DNA from: an uncultured Collinsella sp.
GTDB lineage: Bacteria; Actinomycetota; Coriobacteriia; Coriobacteriales; Coriobacteriaceae
DNA length: 15,374 bases
Direction of reading: 5' to 3'
NCBI GenBank assembly: GCA_958372035.1
Contig: CATXML010000011.1
Coordinates: forward strand, 1-15,374
In this document: positions 6,845 through 14,413 of the stretch, piece after piece
How the letters are laid out: each line of letters begins with the position of its first letter
Position numbering within the stretch: the stretch's first letter is position 1
Notes under the pieces: model-generated
Told to the model about the DNA's origin: nothing
The model's database searches: none
The model's input: the letters and a program-made list of their open reading frames with translations, nothing else
Position numbers and translations under genes: made by a program

Positions 6845-9800
6845 ATGCTCATTCACCGTATAGCCGCGCAGCTCTATACTGCCGAGGCGCTGCAGACCGT
6901 CGAGGCCGGGCTCGATTCTGGCGAGGACGTGACGCTGGCCGTGTCTCAGTCGGGTCGCACGCTTATGGCGGCCGCCCAGTTTGCGCGTCGTCCGCGCCCC
7001 ACGGTCTACATCGTGAGTGGCGAGGATGCGGCCGATCGCGCCGCACGCAGTCTAGCCGCCTACGTGGGCCTGGCGCACGTGTGCCGCTTTCCCGAGCGCA
7101 AGGACTATCCGTGGCGCGAGCAGGCGCCCGACGACGCCGTGGTGGCGCAGCGCTGCGAGGCGCTCGGGCGCATCGTGCGCGGGGACAATTGCATCATGGT
7201 CGCCTCGGCCCGCGCACTGCTGCGCTGCGTGCCGCCGGTCGAGAGCCGCTACTGGGAGTCCACTACTTTTGCGGTGGGCGAGGAGATTCCCTTTGACGAG
7301 GTGCCGCAGCGTCTGGTGGGCATGGGCTATACCAATGCCGGCGCCGCCGACGCGCCCGGCCTGTTCCGTGTGCACGGCGACACCGTCGAGGTATTCCCCG
7401 CGCAGGAGAAGGCGCCCGTGCGCATTGAGTTTTTCGGCGACGAGATTGACCGCATCCGCCGCATGGTGAGCTCCACAGGCCAGACCATCGGCAACGAGGA
7501 CAGCATCGAGATTTTCCCCTGTCGCGAGCTCGCGCTCACCGACGACGCCGTCCACAACATGCATGTGGCGCTCTACCGCGCCAGCCAGGACGACAGCAAG
7601 TTAGCGGCGCTGCTCGAGATGGTGGATGCGCGCATCGTCACGCCTGAGCTCGACCGCTTTTTGCCGGTGATGTACGGTCAGACCGTGAGCCCGCTGTCGC
7701 ACGTGAGCGGCAAGGCGCTCGTGGTGCTGTCCGAGCCGCGCTCGCTGTTCGACGATTGCCTGCGCGCCTACGAGGATATCGAGACGCGTGCCGGCGAGGC
7801 GGGGGTCGACCGTCTGGACGGCCTGTACGTGCGTGCCCAGCAACTCGACTTTGGTTCCCAGCAACGCCTGAACTATGTGAGCCTCATCCGTGCCGGCGGT
7901 GCGGTGACGGCCGAGCTCAAGATTGAGCAGCCCGCCATCGCAGGATCGGACAACCGCTTTATGACGCGCATCCAGGAGGTCGTGGGCAAGCGCTATGCCT
8001 GCGTGTTTGCCATCCCCGACCGCGGCGCGCGCGAGTCGATGGAGCTCACTTTTGGCGACGAGGGCATTACCTTTGAGGAATCGCTGACCGCGGCGCCCGA
8101 AAATGCCGGCGCTATCGGCGAGCGCGTACGCGTGGCAGCGGCGGATTCCGCCGACCGTGCCGCACGCCAGGAGGCCCATGCTTCCATTCGTGACCGCAAG
8201 GCCGATGCGCTCAACGCTCGCTCGCTCGAGGCGGGTGCCGCCCAGGCTGCCGCCGGTGCTGCCGTGCCCACTATCTCGCGCGGACGCGTGACCTTTGTCG
8301 ATGCCGCCTTGCCGCAGGGCGTGGTGGTGCCCGATGCCAATTTGGCCGTGTTCTCGATCGCCGACCTTAACGCCCGCATGGATGCCAACCGCGCGCGTAG
8401 CCGCCGAAAGGTTGACATTACGCAGATCACCTTCCCGTTTAAGCCGGGCGACTACGTCGTGCATGCCACCCACGGCATCGCGCTCTTTAGCGAGATCGCG
8501 CGCCAGGAAGTGGGCGGCAAGGAGCGCGACTACTTTTTGTTGGAATACGCCGACGGCGACAAACTCTATGTGCCGCTGGAGCAGGTCGACCGCATCACGC
8601 GCTATGTCGGTCCCGACGGCGACAAGCCGCGCCTGACCAGGCTCAACACCGCCGACTGGACGCGTGCCACCAACAAGGCGCGCAAGAATGCCAAAAAGCT
8701 GGCGTTTGACCTGGTCGACCTGTATACGCGCCGCTCTTCGATTACCGGTATCGCCTGTCCGCCCGATACGCCCGAACAGATCGAGATGGAGGAGAGCTTC
8801 CCCTACGACGAGACGCGCGACCAGCTGGAGGCTATCGCCGACATAAAGGCCGACATGGAGGCACCCAAGCCCATGGACCGCCTGCTGTGCGGCGACGTGG
8901 GTTTCGGCAAGACCGAGGTCGCCCTGCGCGCAGCCTTTAAGTGCGTGGACTCCGGCCGTCAGGTCATGGTGCTCTGCCCCACGACCATTCTGGCCCAACA
9001 GCACTACGAGACATTCTTTGAGCGCTTTTCCCCGTTTGGCCTGGAGGTCGAGGTGCTCAGCCGCTTCCGCACCCCGGCGCAGCAAAAGCGCGCGCTCAAG
9101 GCGTTTGCCGAGGGCACGATCGACGTGCTGATCGGCACGCACCGCCTGCTTTCTGCCGACGTGAACCCCAAGAACCTGGGCATGGTGATCATCGACGAAG
9201 AGCAGCGCTTTGGTGTGCAGCACAAGGAGCAGCTCAAGAACCTGCGCGAGCAGATTGACGTGCTCACGCTTTCGGCAACGCCGATTCCGCGAACCATGCA
9301 GATGGCCACGAGCGGCGTGCGCGACATGAGCCTGATCACCACGCCGCCGACCGGGCGCCGCCCCGTGATCGTGCACGTGGGAGAGTACGATCCCGACGTG
9401 GTGAGCGCGGCGATTCGCCTGGAGGTGGGCCGCGGCGGCCAGGTGTATTACGTGTCCAACCGCGTCAAGACCATCGACGACGCCGTGGCGCGCGTGCACG
9501 AGGCCGCGCCCGAGGCGCGCGTGGGCGTGGCGCACGGCAAGATGAGCCCGCGCGAGGTCGAGGACGTGATGATCGAGTTCGCGACCAAGAAGATTGACGT
9601 GCTCATCGCCACGACCATCGTGGAGAGCGGTATCGACAACGCGACCGCCAACACGCTCATCATCGAGGACTCGCAGCGCCTGGGCCTGGCACAGCTCTAC
9701 CAGCTCAAGGGCCGCGTGGGCCGCTCAGCCACGCAGGCATACGCGTACTTTATGTTCCCAGGCGAGCTGCCGCTTACCGAGGAGGCCACGGCACGCCTGA

Positions 9801-10477
9801 CCGCGCTTTCCGAGTTCCAGGACCTGGGCAGCGGCATGCGCATCGCCATGCGCGACCTGGAGATCCGCGGCGCCGGTTCGCTTATGGGTGCCGAACAGCA
9901 CGGTAACCTGTCGAGCGTGGGCTTCGACCTGTTTACGCAGATGCTGGGACAGGCCGTGGCCGAGGCGCGCGGCGATGACGATGCCGGCGTGGAGGCGGCG
10001 AGCGTGGGCATCAACCTGCCGGCCGATTACTTCTTGTCCGAGGAGTACATGCCGGCGGTGGATCAGCGCGTGCTCGTGTACCGCAAACTTGCGGCGGCCG
10101 AGGACCTGGAGAGCATCGATGAGGTGCAGGAGGAGACCGAGGCTGCGCATGGTGAGCTGCCGTTGGCGGGACTCAACCTGTTCAACCGCGCGCGCATCCG
10201 CATTCGCGGCGAGCGCCTGGGGCTCGAGAGCGTCACGCTCAGCGGTGGGCGCATTACCTTCCTGGGGGTTGACGTTCCCAAGAAGGTAGCCTTTGAGTTT
10301 AAGAATCGGTACGGCGCGGTGAACTTCCCCAAGAGCCGCAAGCTGTCGGTGCCCTACAAGGCGGGCGCCGGTGCGGGCAGCGGCCTGGGTCGCGGTCTCG
10401 ATGCCAACGACGGCACCGGCCCCGTGGCAGCCGCCCTCATGCTGCTGCAGCAGCTGGGTGCGAGCGACGACGACTAA
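6845..10477 (+). CDS. mfd: Transcription-repair coupling factor Mfd
   Basis: Mfd displaces RNA polymerase stalled at DNA damage and recruits UvrA for nucleotide-excision repair. The 1210-residue product is slightly longer than E. coli Mfd (1148). An N-terminal UvrB-like module (about 1-350) is followed by a linker and the RNA-polymerase-interacting domain starting at about 536 (DYVVHATHGIALF). The helicase motor carries Walker A GDVGFGKT (683-690) and the DEEQ box (784-787). The motif VGRSATQAYAYF and the C-terminal TRCF domain (about 1058-1205) complete it. ATG 6845 has GGAGGAA at 6834-6840; the in-frame TTG at 6818 lies inside the leader hairpin tail and is unlikely. One oddity: His177 occupies the position of E. 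coli R165, a UvrA-contact residue, while R193 and F197 match R181 and F185. The C-terminal tail after about 1170 is Gly/Ala-rich. PAP2 follows after 56 bases with its own binding site. Confidence 0.98.
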   Translation: MLIHRIAAQLYTAEALQTVEAGLDSGEDVTLAVSQSGRTLMAAAQFARRPRPTVYIVSGEDAADRAARSLAAYVGLAHVCRFPERKDYPWREQAPDDAVVAQRCEALGRIVRGDNCIMVASARALLRCVPPVESRYWESTTFAVGEEIPFDEVPQRLVGMGYTNAGAADAPGLFRVHGDTVEVFPAQEKAPVRIEFFGDEIDRIRRMVSSTGQTIGNEDSIEIFPCRELALTDDAVHNMHVALYRASQDDSKLAALLEMVDARIVTPELDRFLPVMYGQTVSPLSHVSGKALVVLSEPRSLFDDCLRAYEDIETRAGEAGVDRLDGLYVRAQQLDFGSQQRLNYVSLIRAGGAVTAELKIEQPAIAGSDNRFMTRIQEVVGKRYACVFAIPDRGARESMELTFGDEGITFEESLTAAPENAGAIGERVRVAAADSADRAARQEAHASIRDRKADALNARSLEAGAAQAAAGAAVPTISRGRVTFVDAALPQGVVVPDANLAVFSIADLNARMDANRARSRRKVDITQITFPFKPGDYVVHATHGIALFSEIARQEVGGKERDYFLLEYADGDKLYVPLEQVDRITRYVGPDGDKPRLTRLNTADWTRATNKARKNAKKLAFDLVDLYTRRSSITGIACPPDTPEQIEMEESFPYDETRDQLEAIADIKADMEAPKPMDRLLCGDVGFGKTEVALRAAFKCVDSGRQVMVLCPTTILAQQHYETFFERFSPFGLEVEVLSRFRTPAQQKRALKAFAEGTIDVLIGTHRLLSADVNPKNLGMVIIDEEQRFGVQHKEQLKNLREQIDVLTLSATPIPRTMQMATSGVRDMSLITTPPTGRRPVIVHVGEYDPDVVSAAIRLEVGRGGQVYYVSNRVKTIDDAVARVHEAAPEARVGVAHGKMSPREVEDVMIEFATKKIDVLIATTIVESGIDNATANTLIIEDSQRLGLAQLYQLKGRVGRSATQAYAYFMFPGELPLTEEATARLTALSEFQDLGSGMRIAMRDLEIRGAGSLMGAEQHGNLSSVGFDLFTQMLGQAVAEARGDDDAGVEAASVGINLPADYFLSEEYMPAVDQRVLVYRKLAAAEDLESIDEVQEETEAAHGELPLAGLNLFNRARIRIRGERLGLESVTLSGGRITFLGVDVPKKVAFEFKNRYGAVNFPKSRKLSVPYKAGAGAGSGLGRGLDANDGTGPVAAALMLLQQLGASDDD

Positions 10478-10533
10478 CGGGTCGACGTTGCAAACGCCCC
10501 ATTTGGGCACTCTGGTTCCATCGAAAGGAAAGC

Positions 10534-11397
10534 ATGTTCGGATACATCTATAAGAAAGACGTCGCCATTATCGCGGTTGTTTTGTGCCTTTGCCTGGGCG
10601 TGGGCAGCTTCTTCGATTATCAGATTTCGAGCGCGCTGTTCAACATCGGTAGCATGTACGGTCGCTTTATCGAGGCCGCCGGCGAGCTGCCGTTCGAGCT
10701 GACGGCGAGCGTCGCGGGCGTTATGCTCGTGCGCGCGGCGCGCCCCGACTCCAAGGGAAGCAAATGGCTCGCCGTACTCGGCATCCTCGTCAACGTTGGC
10801 CTGGCCGGCTACGAGGTTATTTCGTCCCTGCGCGTCGGCGGCAAACTTGTTGCGGCTCAGCTCGTGCTGACGTTTGTGCTGGTCATCGCTGCCAACTTCA
10901 TCGTCTATCGCCTTACGCGCGATACCGATTCCAAAGAGCTCACGCGTTGGGCGCTGATGGTGCTTGCCGTGTGGGTCGCTCAGGCCATCATCCTCAACGT
11001 GGTTGTCAAGCCGCTGTGGTCGCGCCCGCGCATGCGCGTGATCGAGGTCACGCCGGGGCTCACTTTTCAGCCGTGGTGGGTGATTGGCAACACTGACAAG
11101 TGGAGCTATATTGCGGCCGGCGTAATCAAGGACGGCTTTAAGTCGTTTGCGAGCGGACACACGGCGCACGCGGCGATCGGTATTATGCTTGCCGGGCTTC
11201 CTGCGGCGTCCTTTAAGGAAAAGCCGTCGCGCCGTCGCGTGGTCTTTTGGACGGCGGCTGCGGTTGCGGCGCTCGTCGCCTTTGGCCGCATTGTGATCGG
11301 TGCGCACTTTTTGACTGACGTGAGCTGCGGCTTTGCCCTGGTGCTGGCACTTGAGTGCCTTGCCGCGCACATTGCCTATCCGGGCGGCGTACAATAG
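10534..11397 (+). CDS. PAP2-family membrane phosphatase
   Basis: The 287-residue integral membrane protein has about six hydrophobic segments and the three acid-phosphatase motifs of the PAP2 superfamily. These are K159-x4-R164-P165 (KPLWSRP), S207-G208-H209 (ASGHTAHA), and R252-x5-H258-x3-D262 (GRIVIGAHFLTD). The paired histidines and arginines suggest an active enzyme that hydrolyses a phosphate ester or diphosphate of a lipid at the membrane. Undecaprenyl-diphosphate, phosphatidylglycerophosphate or another lipid are all possible. Motif one has four residues between K and RP, where the textbook pattern has six, and motif two lacks the usual Pro before Ser. The start is set by GAAAGGAAAGC before ATG 10534. 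The N-terminal half (1-150) has three or four helices beyond the minimal PAP2 core. No visible terminator separates it from the next gene, so co-transcription with the PLP enzyme is possible. Confidence 0.85.
   Translation: MFGYIYKKDVAIIAVVLCLCLGVGSFFDYQISSALFNIGSMYGRFIEAAGELPFELTASVAGVMLVRAARPDSKGSKWLAVLGILVNVGLAGYEVISSLRVGGKLVAAQLVLTFVLVIAANFIVYRLTRDTDSKELTRWALMVLAVWVAQAIILNVVVKPLWSRPRMRVIEVTPGLTFQPWWVIGNTDKWSYIAAGVIKDGFKSFASGHTAHAAIGIMLAGLPAASFKEKPSRRRVVFWTAAAVAALVAFGRIVIGAHFLTDVSCGFALVLALECLAAHIAYPGGVQ
11390..11395 (+). promoter_or_regulatory. Possible -10 element for the threonine-aldolase gene
   Basis: TACAAT at 11390-11395 matches the -10 consensus at five of six bases. It lies at the very end of the PAP2 gene, 47 bases before the next ATG. 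No matching -35 is found 16-18 bp upstream. It is a candidate only. Confidence 0.3.
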
Positions 11398-11442
11398 CCC
11401 CACCTGAATCATCTGGCCGATACCTGGTAAGAGAGGATTGCC

Positions 11443-12468
11443 ATGCTCGCGTTCAACAACGACTATTCCCACGGCGCACATCCAGCGGTGTTGCAGGCGC
11501 TCGTCGACACCAACATGGAGCCGCAGCCCGGCTACGGCACCGATGCGCACACCGAGCGTGCCAAGCAGCTGATCCGCGAGGCCTGTCAGTCCCCCGATGC
11601 CGACGTGTTTTTGCTGGTGGGCGGCACGCAAACCAACGCGACGGTGATTGACATGCTGCTCGCGCCGTACGAGGGCGTCGTTGCCGCCGAGACCGGCCAC
11701 GTTGCCTGCCACGAGGCGGGCGCCATCGAGTTTGGCGGCCACAAGGTGCTCACCATCCCCGGCTACGAGGGCAAGATGCACGCCGAGGATCTCGAAAACT
11801 ATATCCAAGTGTTCTACGAAAACGAGAGCTGTGAGCACATGGTGTTTCCGGGCGCCGTGTATGTGAGCCTGTCGACCGAGTACGGCACGCTGTACTCCAA
11901 GGCTGAGCTCGCGGCAATCCATGCGGTGTGCCAGAAGCGCGAGATTCCGCTGTTTGTGGATGGCGCCCGCCTGGCCTATGCGCTGGTGGCCGATGAGTGC
12001 GACATTACCCTGCCCGAGCTGGCGCAGCTGTGCGACGTATTCTACATTGGCGGCACCAAGTGCGGCGCGCTCTGCGGCGAGGCTGTGGTGTTCTGCGGCA
12101 TGCACGCCCCGGCGCATCCCATTCCGCGTATTAAGCAGCACGGCGCGCTGTTGGCCAAGGGCCGCCTGACGGGCGTGCAGTTTGAGGCGCTCTTTACCAA
12201 TGGCCTGTATTTTGAGATCGGTCGCCAGGCGATTGAGACGGCTCAGGCGCTGCGCCGCGTGCTGCATGAGCGCGGCTACGAGTTCTTCTTGGAGACGCCT
12301 ACGAACCAACAGTTCGTGATTCTGCCCAACGAGGATATGGCCCGCATTCGCGAGCATGCCTCGATCGAGTACTGGGAAAAGTACGACGAGACCCACACGG
12401 TGGTGCGCTTTTGCACCAGCTGGGCCACGACGCAGGAGGATATCGACGCGCTGGCGGCTGTCCTGTAG
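11443..12468 (+). CDS. ltaE: Low-specificity L-threonine aldolase-type PLP enzyme
   Basis: This 341-residue cytoplasmic PLP enzyme of fold type I belongs to the threonine aldolase/beta-eliminating lyase family, whose typical member splits L-threonine or L-allo-threonine into glycine and acetaldehyde. The PLP-binding lysine is K206 in IGGTKCGAL. D173 in FVDGARLA should contact the pyridine nitrogen. GGTQTNA (about residues 60-66) is the phosphate-binding segment and H86 in the GHVACHEAG segment should stack on the cofactor. Length is normal, and the substrate is uncertain because close relatives act on other beta-hydroxy amino acids. ATG 11443 follows GAGAGGA at 11431-11437. It sits downstream of the PAP2 gene and is closed by a strong terminator. 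No aminotransferase or glycine-cleavage gene is near. Confidence 0.88.
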   Translation: MLAFNNDYSHGAHPAVLQALVDTNMEPQPGYGTDAHTERAKQLIREACQSPDADVFLLVGGTQTNATVIDMLLAPYEGVVAAETGHVACHEAGAIEFGGHKVLTIPGYEGKMHAEDLENYIQVFYENESCEHMVFPGAVYVSLSTEYGTLYSKAELAAIHAVCQKREIPLFVDGARLAYALVADECDITLPELAQLCDVFYIGGTKCGALCGEAVVFCGMHAPAHPIPRIKQHGALLAKGRLTGVQFEALFTNGLYFEIGRQAIETAQALRRVLHERGYEFFLETPTNQQFVILPNEDMARIREHASIEYWEKYDETHTVVRFCTSWATTQEDIDALAAVL

Positions 12469-12485
12469 CTTGATGCAATGACGAG

Positions 12486-12529
12486 GGCCGCCTTGCGCTT
12501 GGGTTTGGCGCAAGGCGGTCTTTGCTTTT
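12486..12529 (+). terminator. Strong terminator after the threonine-aldolase gene
   Basis: A 13-position stem pairs 12486-12498 with 12508-12520 (core CCGCCTTGCGC with GCGCAAGGCGG, plus a G-T wobble) around a nine-base loop, followed by TTTGCTTTT. The start of the next gene lies only 17 bases after the T-tract, so that gene needs its own promoter inside or upstream of the hairpin, or readthrough. Confidence 0.93.
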
Positions 12530-12545
12530 GAGGGGGAGGGGCTGT

Positions 12546-13136
12546 ATGCCCGAGATGTCCGATCCGACGATTCGCCTGGCGACGCCCGAAGACGCGCCGG
12601 CGTTGCTTGCCATCTATGAGCCATATGTGCGCCAGACGGCGATTACCTGCGAATACGAGGTACCGAGCGTTGAGGAGTTCGCCGGGCGCATCGAGCGTAC
12701 GCTCAAGCGCTACCCGTATTTGGTGATGGAGCTGGACGGGCTTCCGGTAGGCTATGCCTATGTGAGCCCGCTCAACAACCGCGAGGCCTATGACTGGTCG
12801 GTCGAGACGTCAATCTACCTGGCGCGCGACGTACGTCACGGCGGCCTGGGCCGCAAACTGCACGATGCACTCAAGCAATGCCTGATCGCGATGGGCATCA
12901 CCAACATGTGCGCGCTCATCGCCGTGCCGCACGACAAGGACGACGAGTACCTGACGCACAACAGCCAGGACTTCCATGCTCATATGGGGTATCGCCTGGT
13001 GGGCGCCTTCGACCGCTGCGCCCAAAAGTTCGGCCGCTGGTACGACATGTGCTGGATGGAGCTGATCCTAGCCGAGCGCGTCCCTAACCAACCCAAACCA
13101 ACCTGGTTCCCCGACCTTCCTAAACCTACCATTTAG
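12546..13136 (+). CDS. GNAT acetyltransferase, phosphinothricin-acetyltransferase-like
   Basis: This 196-residue protein looks like the Pat/Bar/MnaT branch of the GNAT superfamily, which moves acetyl from acetyl-CoA onto an amino group, often of an amino acid or analogue. It opens with IRLATPEDAPALLAIYEPYV, typical of the family. The acetyl-CoA pyrophosphate loop is V96-RHGGLG (96-102) after the strand ETSIYLARD, and YRLVGAFDRCAQKFGRWYD (about 149-167) matches the family C-terminal signature. The actual substrate is unknown. ATG 12546 has a G-rich binding site at 12532-12541; ATG 12555 is an alternative three residues shorter. The last 16 residues (from about Asn181) are a Pro/Lys-rich tail whose DNA overlaps inverted-repeat sequence, so it may be a recent extension. 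The start lies 17 bases after the preceding terminator. Confidence 0.85.
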   Translation: MPEMSDPTIRLATPEDAPALLAIYEPYVRQTAITCEYEVPSVEEFAGRIERTLKRYPYLVMELDGLPVGYAYVSPLNNREAYDWSVETSIYLARDVRHGGLGRKLHDALKQCLIAMGITNMCALIAVPHDKDDEYLTHNSQDFHAHMGYRLVGAFDRCAQKFGRWYDMCWMELILAERVPNQPKPTWFPDLPKPTI

Positions 13137-13140
13137 GGAC
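13080..13140. repeat. Inverted-repeat DNA overlapping the GNAT stop codon
   Basis: GTCCCTAA (13080-13087) and TTAGGGAC (13133-13140) are perfect eight-base inverted copies spanning the last codons of the GNAT gene. Nested in it, TTCCTAAA (13117-13124) pairs with TTTAGGGA (13132-13139), including one T-G pair, around a seven-base loop. The string after it repeats CAGGTTT twice (13140-13146 and 13154-13160) with T-runs. It could be a weak terminator or part of a dispersed repeat. Confidence 0.5.
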
Positions 13141-13183
13141 AGGTTTATTTTGGCAGGTTTTTGGCTGTCTTGTGGTATCAAAT

Positions 13184-13206
13184 CGCCGCAAGAAGCGTGG
13201 CGTTTG
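13184..13206 (+). terminator. Candidate weak terminator downstream of GNAT
   Basis: CGCCGC (13184-13189) pairs with GTGGCG (13197-13202), with one G-T pair and a seven-base loop, followed by TTTG and, a few bases on, TATTTTG. The stem is short, so the call is tentative. A five-base GTCCC/GGGAC hairpin also lies at 13228-13240. Confidence 0.35.
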
Positions 13207-13250
13207 TACGCTATTTTGACCTGGATTGTCCCCTCGGGACGCCTTGCGGG

Positions 13251-13373
13251 CTAAGTGAGTAGACTTTTTGGCGCAGGCCGAGCACAAAGCGTATCTGCCT
13301 TAGTAAAACCGCAGGTCACGGAGGTGGCTGTTTTGAATGTGCTCGGCAGGTCGCGAAAAGTCTACTCACTTAG
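13251..13373. repeat. 123-bp imperfect palindromic element
   Basis: The outer 18 bases (13251-13268, CTAAGTGAGTAGACTTTT) are perfectly inverted at 13356-13373. After an unpaired zone of about eight bases per side, GCCGAGCACA (13277-13286) pairs with TGTGCTCGGC (13338-13347) in the same register. The apex holds a third weaker stem, AAAACCGC (13305-13312) with GCTGTTTT (13327-13334), with one mismatch. Both ends carry TA just inside the terminal C/G, which would suit a TA-targeting MITE. It encodes no transposase. A REP/BIME-like or MITE-like repeat is the best guess; a very large bidirectional terminator is the alternative. Confidence 0.75.
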
Positions 13374-13469
13374 ATTTACGGTGCTGGATATTTTGGGCAG
13401 GAACAGTTGAGCTTGGGCGGCGAGTGTTGCCAGGCGATGTTGGCATTTGCGCCATGCCGGCTTGAGATT

Positions 13470-13499
13470 TAATAAAAACCGCAGGTAAAACGTTTATTA
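13470..13499 (-). terminator. AT-rich dyad, candidate terminator of the GntR gene
   Basis: TAATAAA (13470-13476) and TTTATTA (13493-13499) are perfect inverted copies 26 bases past the GntR stop on the minus strand. CG pairs inside, with a bulge, leaving a nine-base loop. The T-run on the minus strand lies within the stem rather than after it, so termination would be weak. Confidence 0.35.
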
Positions 13500-13524
13500 G
13501 GTACATTTTGCCTCGTTTGGTGCG

Positions 13525-14247
13525 CTAGCCGATGGGCTCGGTGTATTTGGCGCGGTCGGTGCGTTGGATGCGCTTGGAGACATGGAGCGGACGGCCGTCG
13601 GTGTCGTAGACGTAGTCGGTGATCAGGATCAGCGCCTGCCCGCGCTCGACGTTGAGCAAAAATGCCTCGTTTTGCGACGCATAGCACACCTCAAAGGTCT
13701 TATGCCCCTGCGCCGGCGCGCGATGGAACTCCTGGCGCAGCGTGGCGTAGAGCGAACCGTTGATATCGCGATCGATGAGCGACCCAAAGCTTGGCGGCAA
13801 ATAGGTGGTCTCCAGGCACAGTGGCGCATCGTCCAGGTAACGCAGGCGGACAAGTTTGACAAGCTTGCTGCCCACGCTAGCGTCAAAGAACTTGGCCACG
13901 CTGCCCATTGCTTTGGCAAAGCCCGAGTCCACCGTGCGCGTGGTGGGCTTCATACCCTGGCCTTCGACCTGCTTGGTATAGCTCGAAAACACCAGGTTGT
14001 TCTCGTGGAGCGCCGGCGTGTCGGCCACAAAGGCACCGCGCCCGCGCTCGGTGCGGACCAGGCCCTCATCGACGAGCACCTTAAGGGCGTGGCGCACGGT
14101 GCTGCGCGACAGCCCCGATTCGTCCATGAGCTCCATCTCGGACGGCAGCTTGTCTCCACGGGCGTAGGTGCCGGCGGCGATGCGGTCGCGCAGTGTGCCC
14201 GCCAGACGCTCGTATTGGGTCAGTTTCTTTTCAGACGAAGCGCTCAT
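13525..14247 (-). CDS. GntR-family regulator with UTRA ligand domain (HutC type)
   Basis: The 240-residue protein has an N-terminal winged helix (about 10-75). Recognition segments are LPSEMELMDESGLSRSTVRHAL (34-55, as LPSEMEL and SGLSRSTVRHAL) and the wing GLVRTERGRGAFVA (62-75). A UTRA effector-binding domain (about 95-235) follows; in this family it binds a sugar phosphate or similar and releases DNA. It is divergent from an FrlB-type deglycase across a 205-bp AT-rich gap full of TGTAT half-sites, so it most likely represses that operon and itself, and responds to a phosphorylated Amadori product. This effector is inference. The ATG is at 14247-14245; the binding site upstream (AGGTTAG-like) is weak, consistent with low expression of a regulator. 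Length is standard. The C-terminus (RTDRAKYTEPIG) is complete. Confidence 0.92.
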   Translation of the reverse strand: MSASSEKKLTQYERLAGTLRDRIAAGTYARGDKLPSEMELMDESGLSRSTVRHALKVLVDEGLVRTERGRGAFVADTPALHENNLVFSSYTKQVEGQGMKPTTRTVDSGFAKAMGSVAKFFDASVGSKLVKLVRLRYLDDAPLCLETTYLPPSFGSLIDRDINGSLYATLRQEFHRAPAQGHKTFEVCYASQNEAFLLNVERGQALILITDYVYDTDGRPLHVSKRIQRTDRAKYTEPIG

Positions 14248-14257
14248 ACGACTAACC

Positions 14258-14413
14258 TGTATCTAACTTGTATGCTTGCCTAATCAAGCATGTATCTAAT
14301 ACAACAATAAAACTGCTGGTAACGACTTATCGAAAACTGCATCAGCAAAATTTCTAAGACAAATATAGCATACAACTAGTCGACATCGCTAAAACATGTA
14401 TGTAACTTGTATG
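14258..14413. promoter_or_regulatory. Operator cluster between the divergent gntR and deglycase genes
   Basis: Six TGTAT or ATACA half-sites lie in 156 bp: TGTAT at 14258, 14269, 14291, 14397 and 14408, and ATACA at 14370, plus ATACA at 14299 completing a perfect TGTAT-CTA-ATACA palindrome (14291-14303). A 17-base string, GTATNTAACTTGTATGC, occurs at 14259-14275 and 14398-14414 with one difference, once near each gene. ATGCTTG (14272-14278) and CAAGCAT (14285-14291) are also perfectly inverted. GntR/HutC proteins bind such dyads. TCGACA at 14380-14385 could be a -35 for the deglycase, but no clear -10 follows. Confidence 0.7.

Larger units (their letters stand above)
13137..13524. other. 388-bp convergent gap without a gene
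   Basis: No reading frame here has a binding site and coding composition. It holds, in order, T-rich CAGGTTT repeats, two small hairpins, the 123-bp palindrome at 13251-13373, a GGCAT/ATGCC hairpin (13442-13458) and an AT-rich dyad (13470-13499). The 12-base string AAAACCGCAGGT occurs twice (13305-13316 and 13475-13486). The GNAT and GntR genes point towards each other across it. Confidence 0.7.

Noticed and set aside
7601..9535. 644-residue open frame on the minus strand
   Set aside because: It is entirely opposite mfd, whose helicase motifs prove the plus strand is coding. Its product is low-complexity His/Ala/Gly-rich.
10474..12624. 716-residue open frame on the minus strand
   Set aside because: It lies opposite the PAP2 and threonine-aldolase genes, both with intact active-site motifs, and no binding site or domain is visible.
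13137..13524. CRISPR array or small RNA gene in the repeat-rich gap
   Set aside because: The repeats are inverted, not regularly spaced direct repeats with unique spacers, and no promoter plus terminator pair defines an sRNA.
13564..14283. 239-residue open frame on the plus strand
   Set aside because: It is opposite the GntR gene, which has a clear winged helix and UTRA domain.
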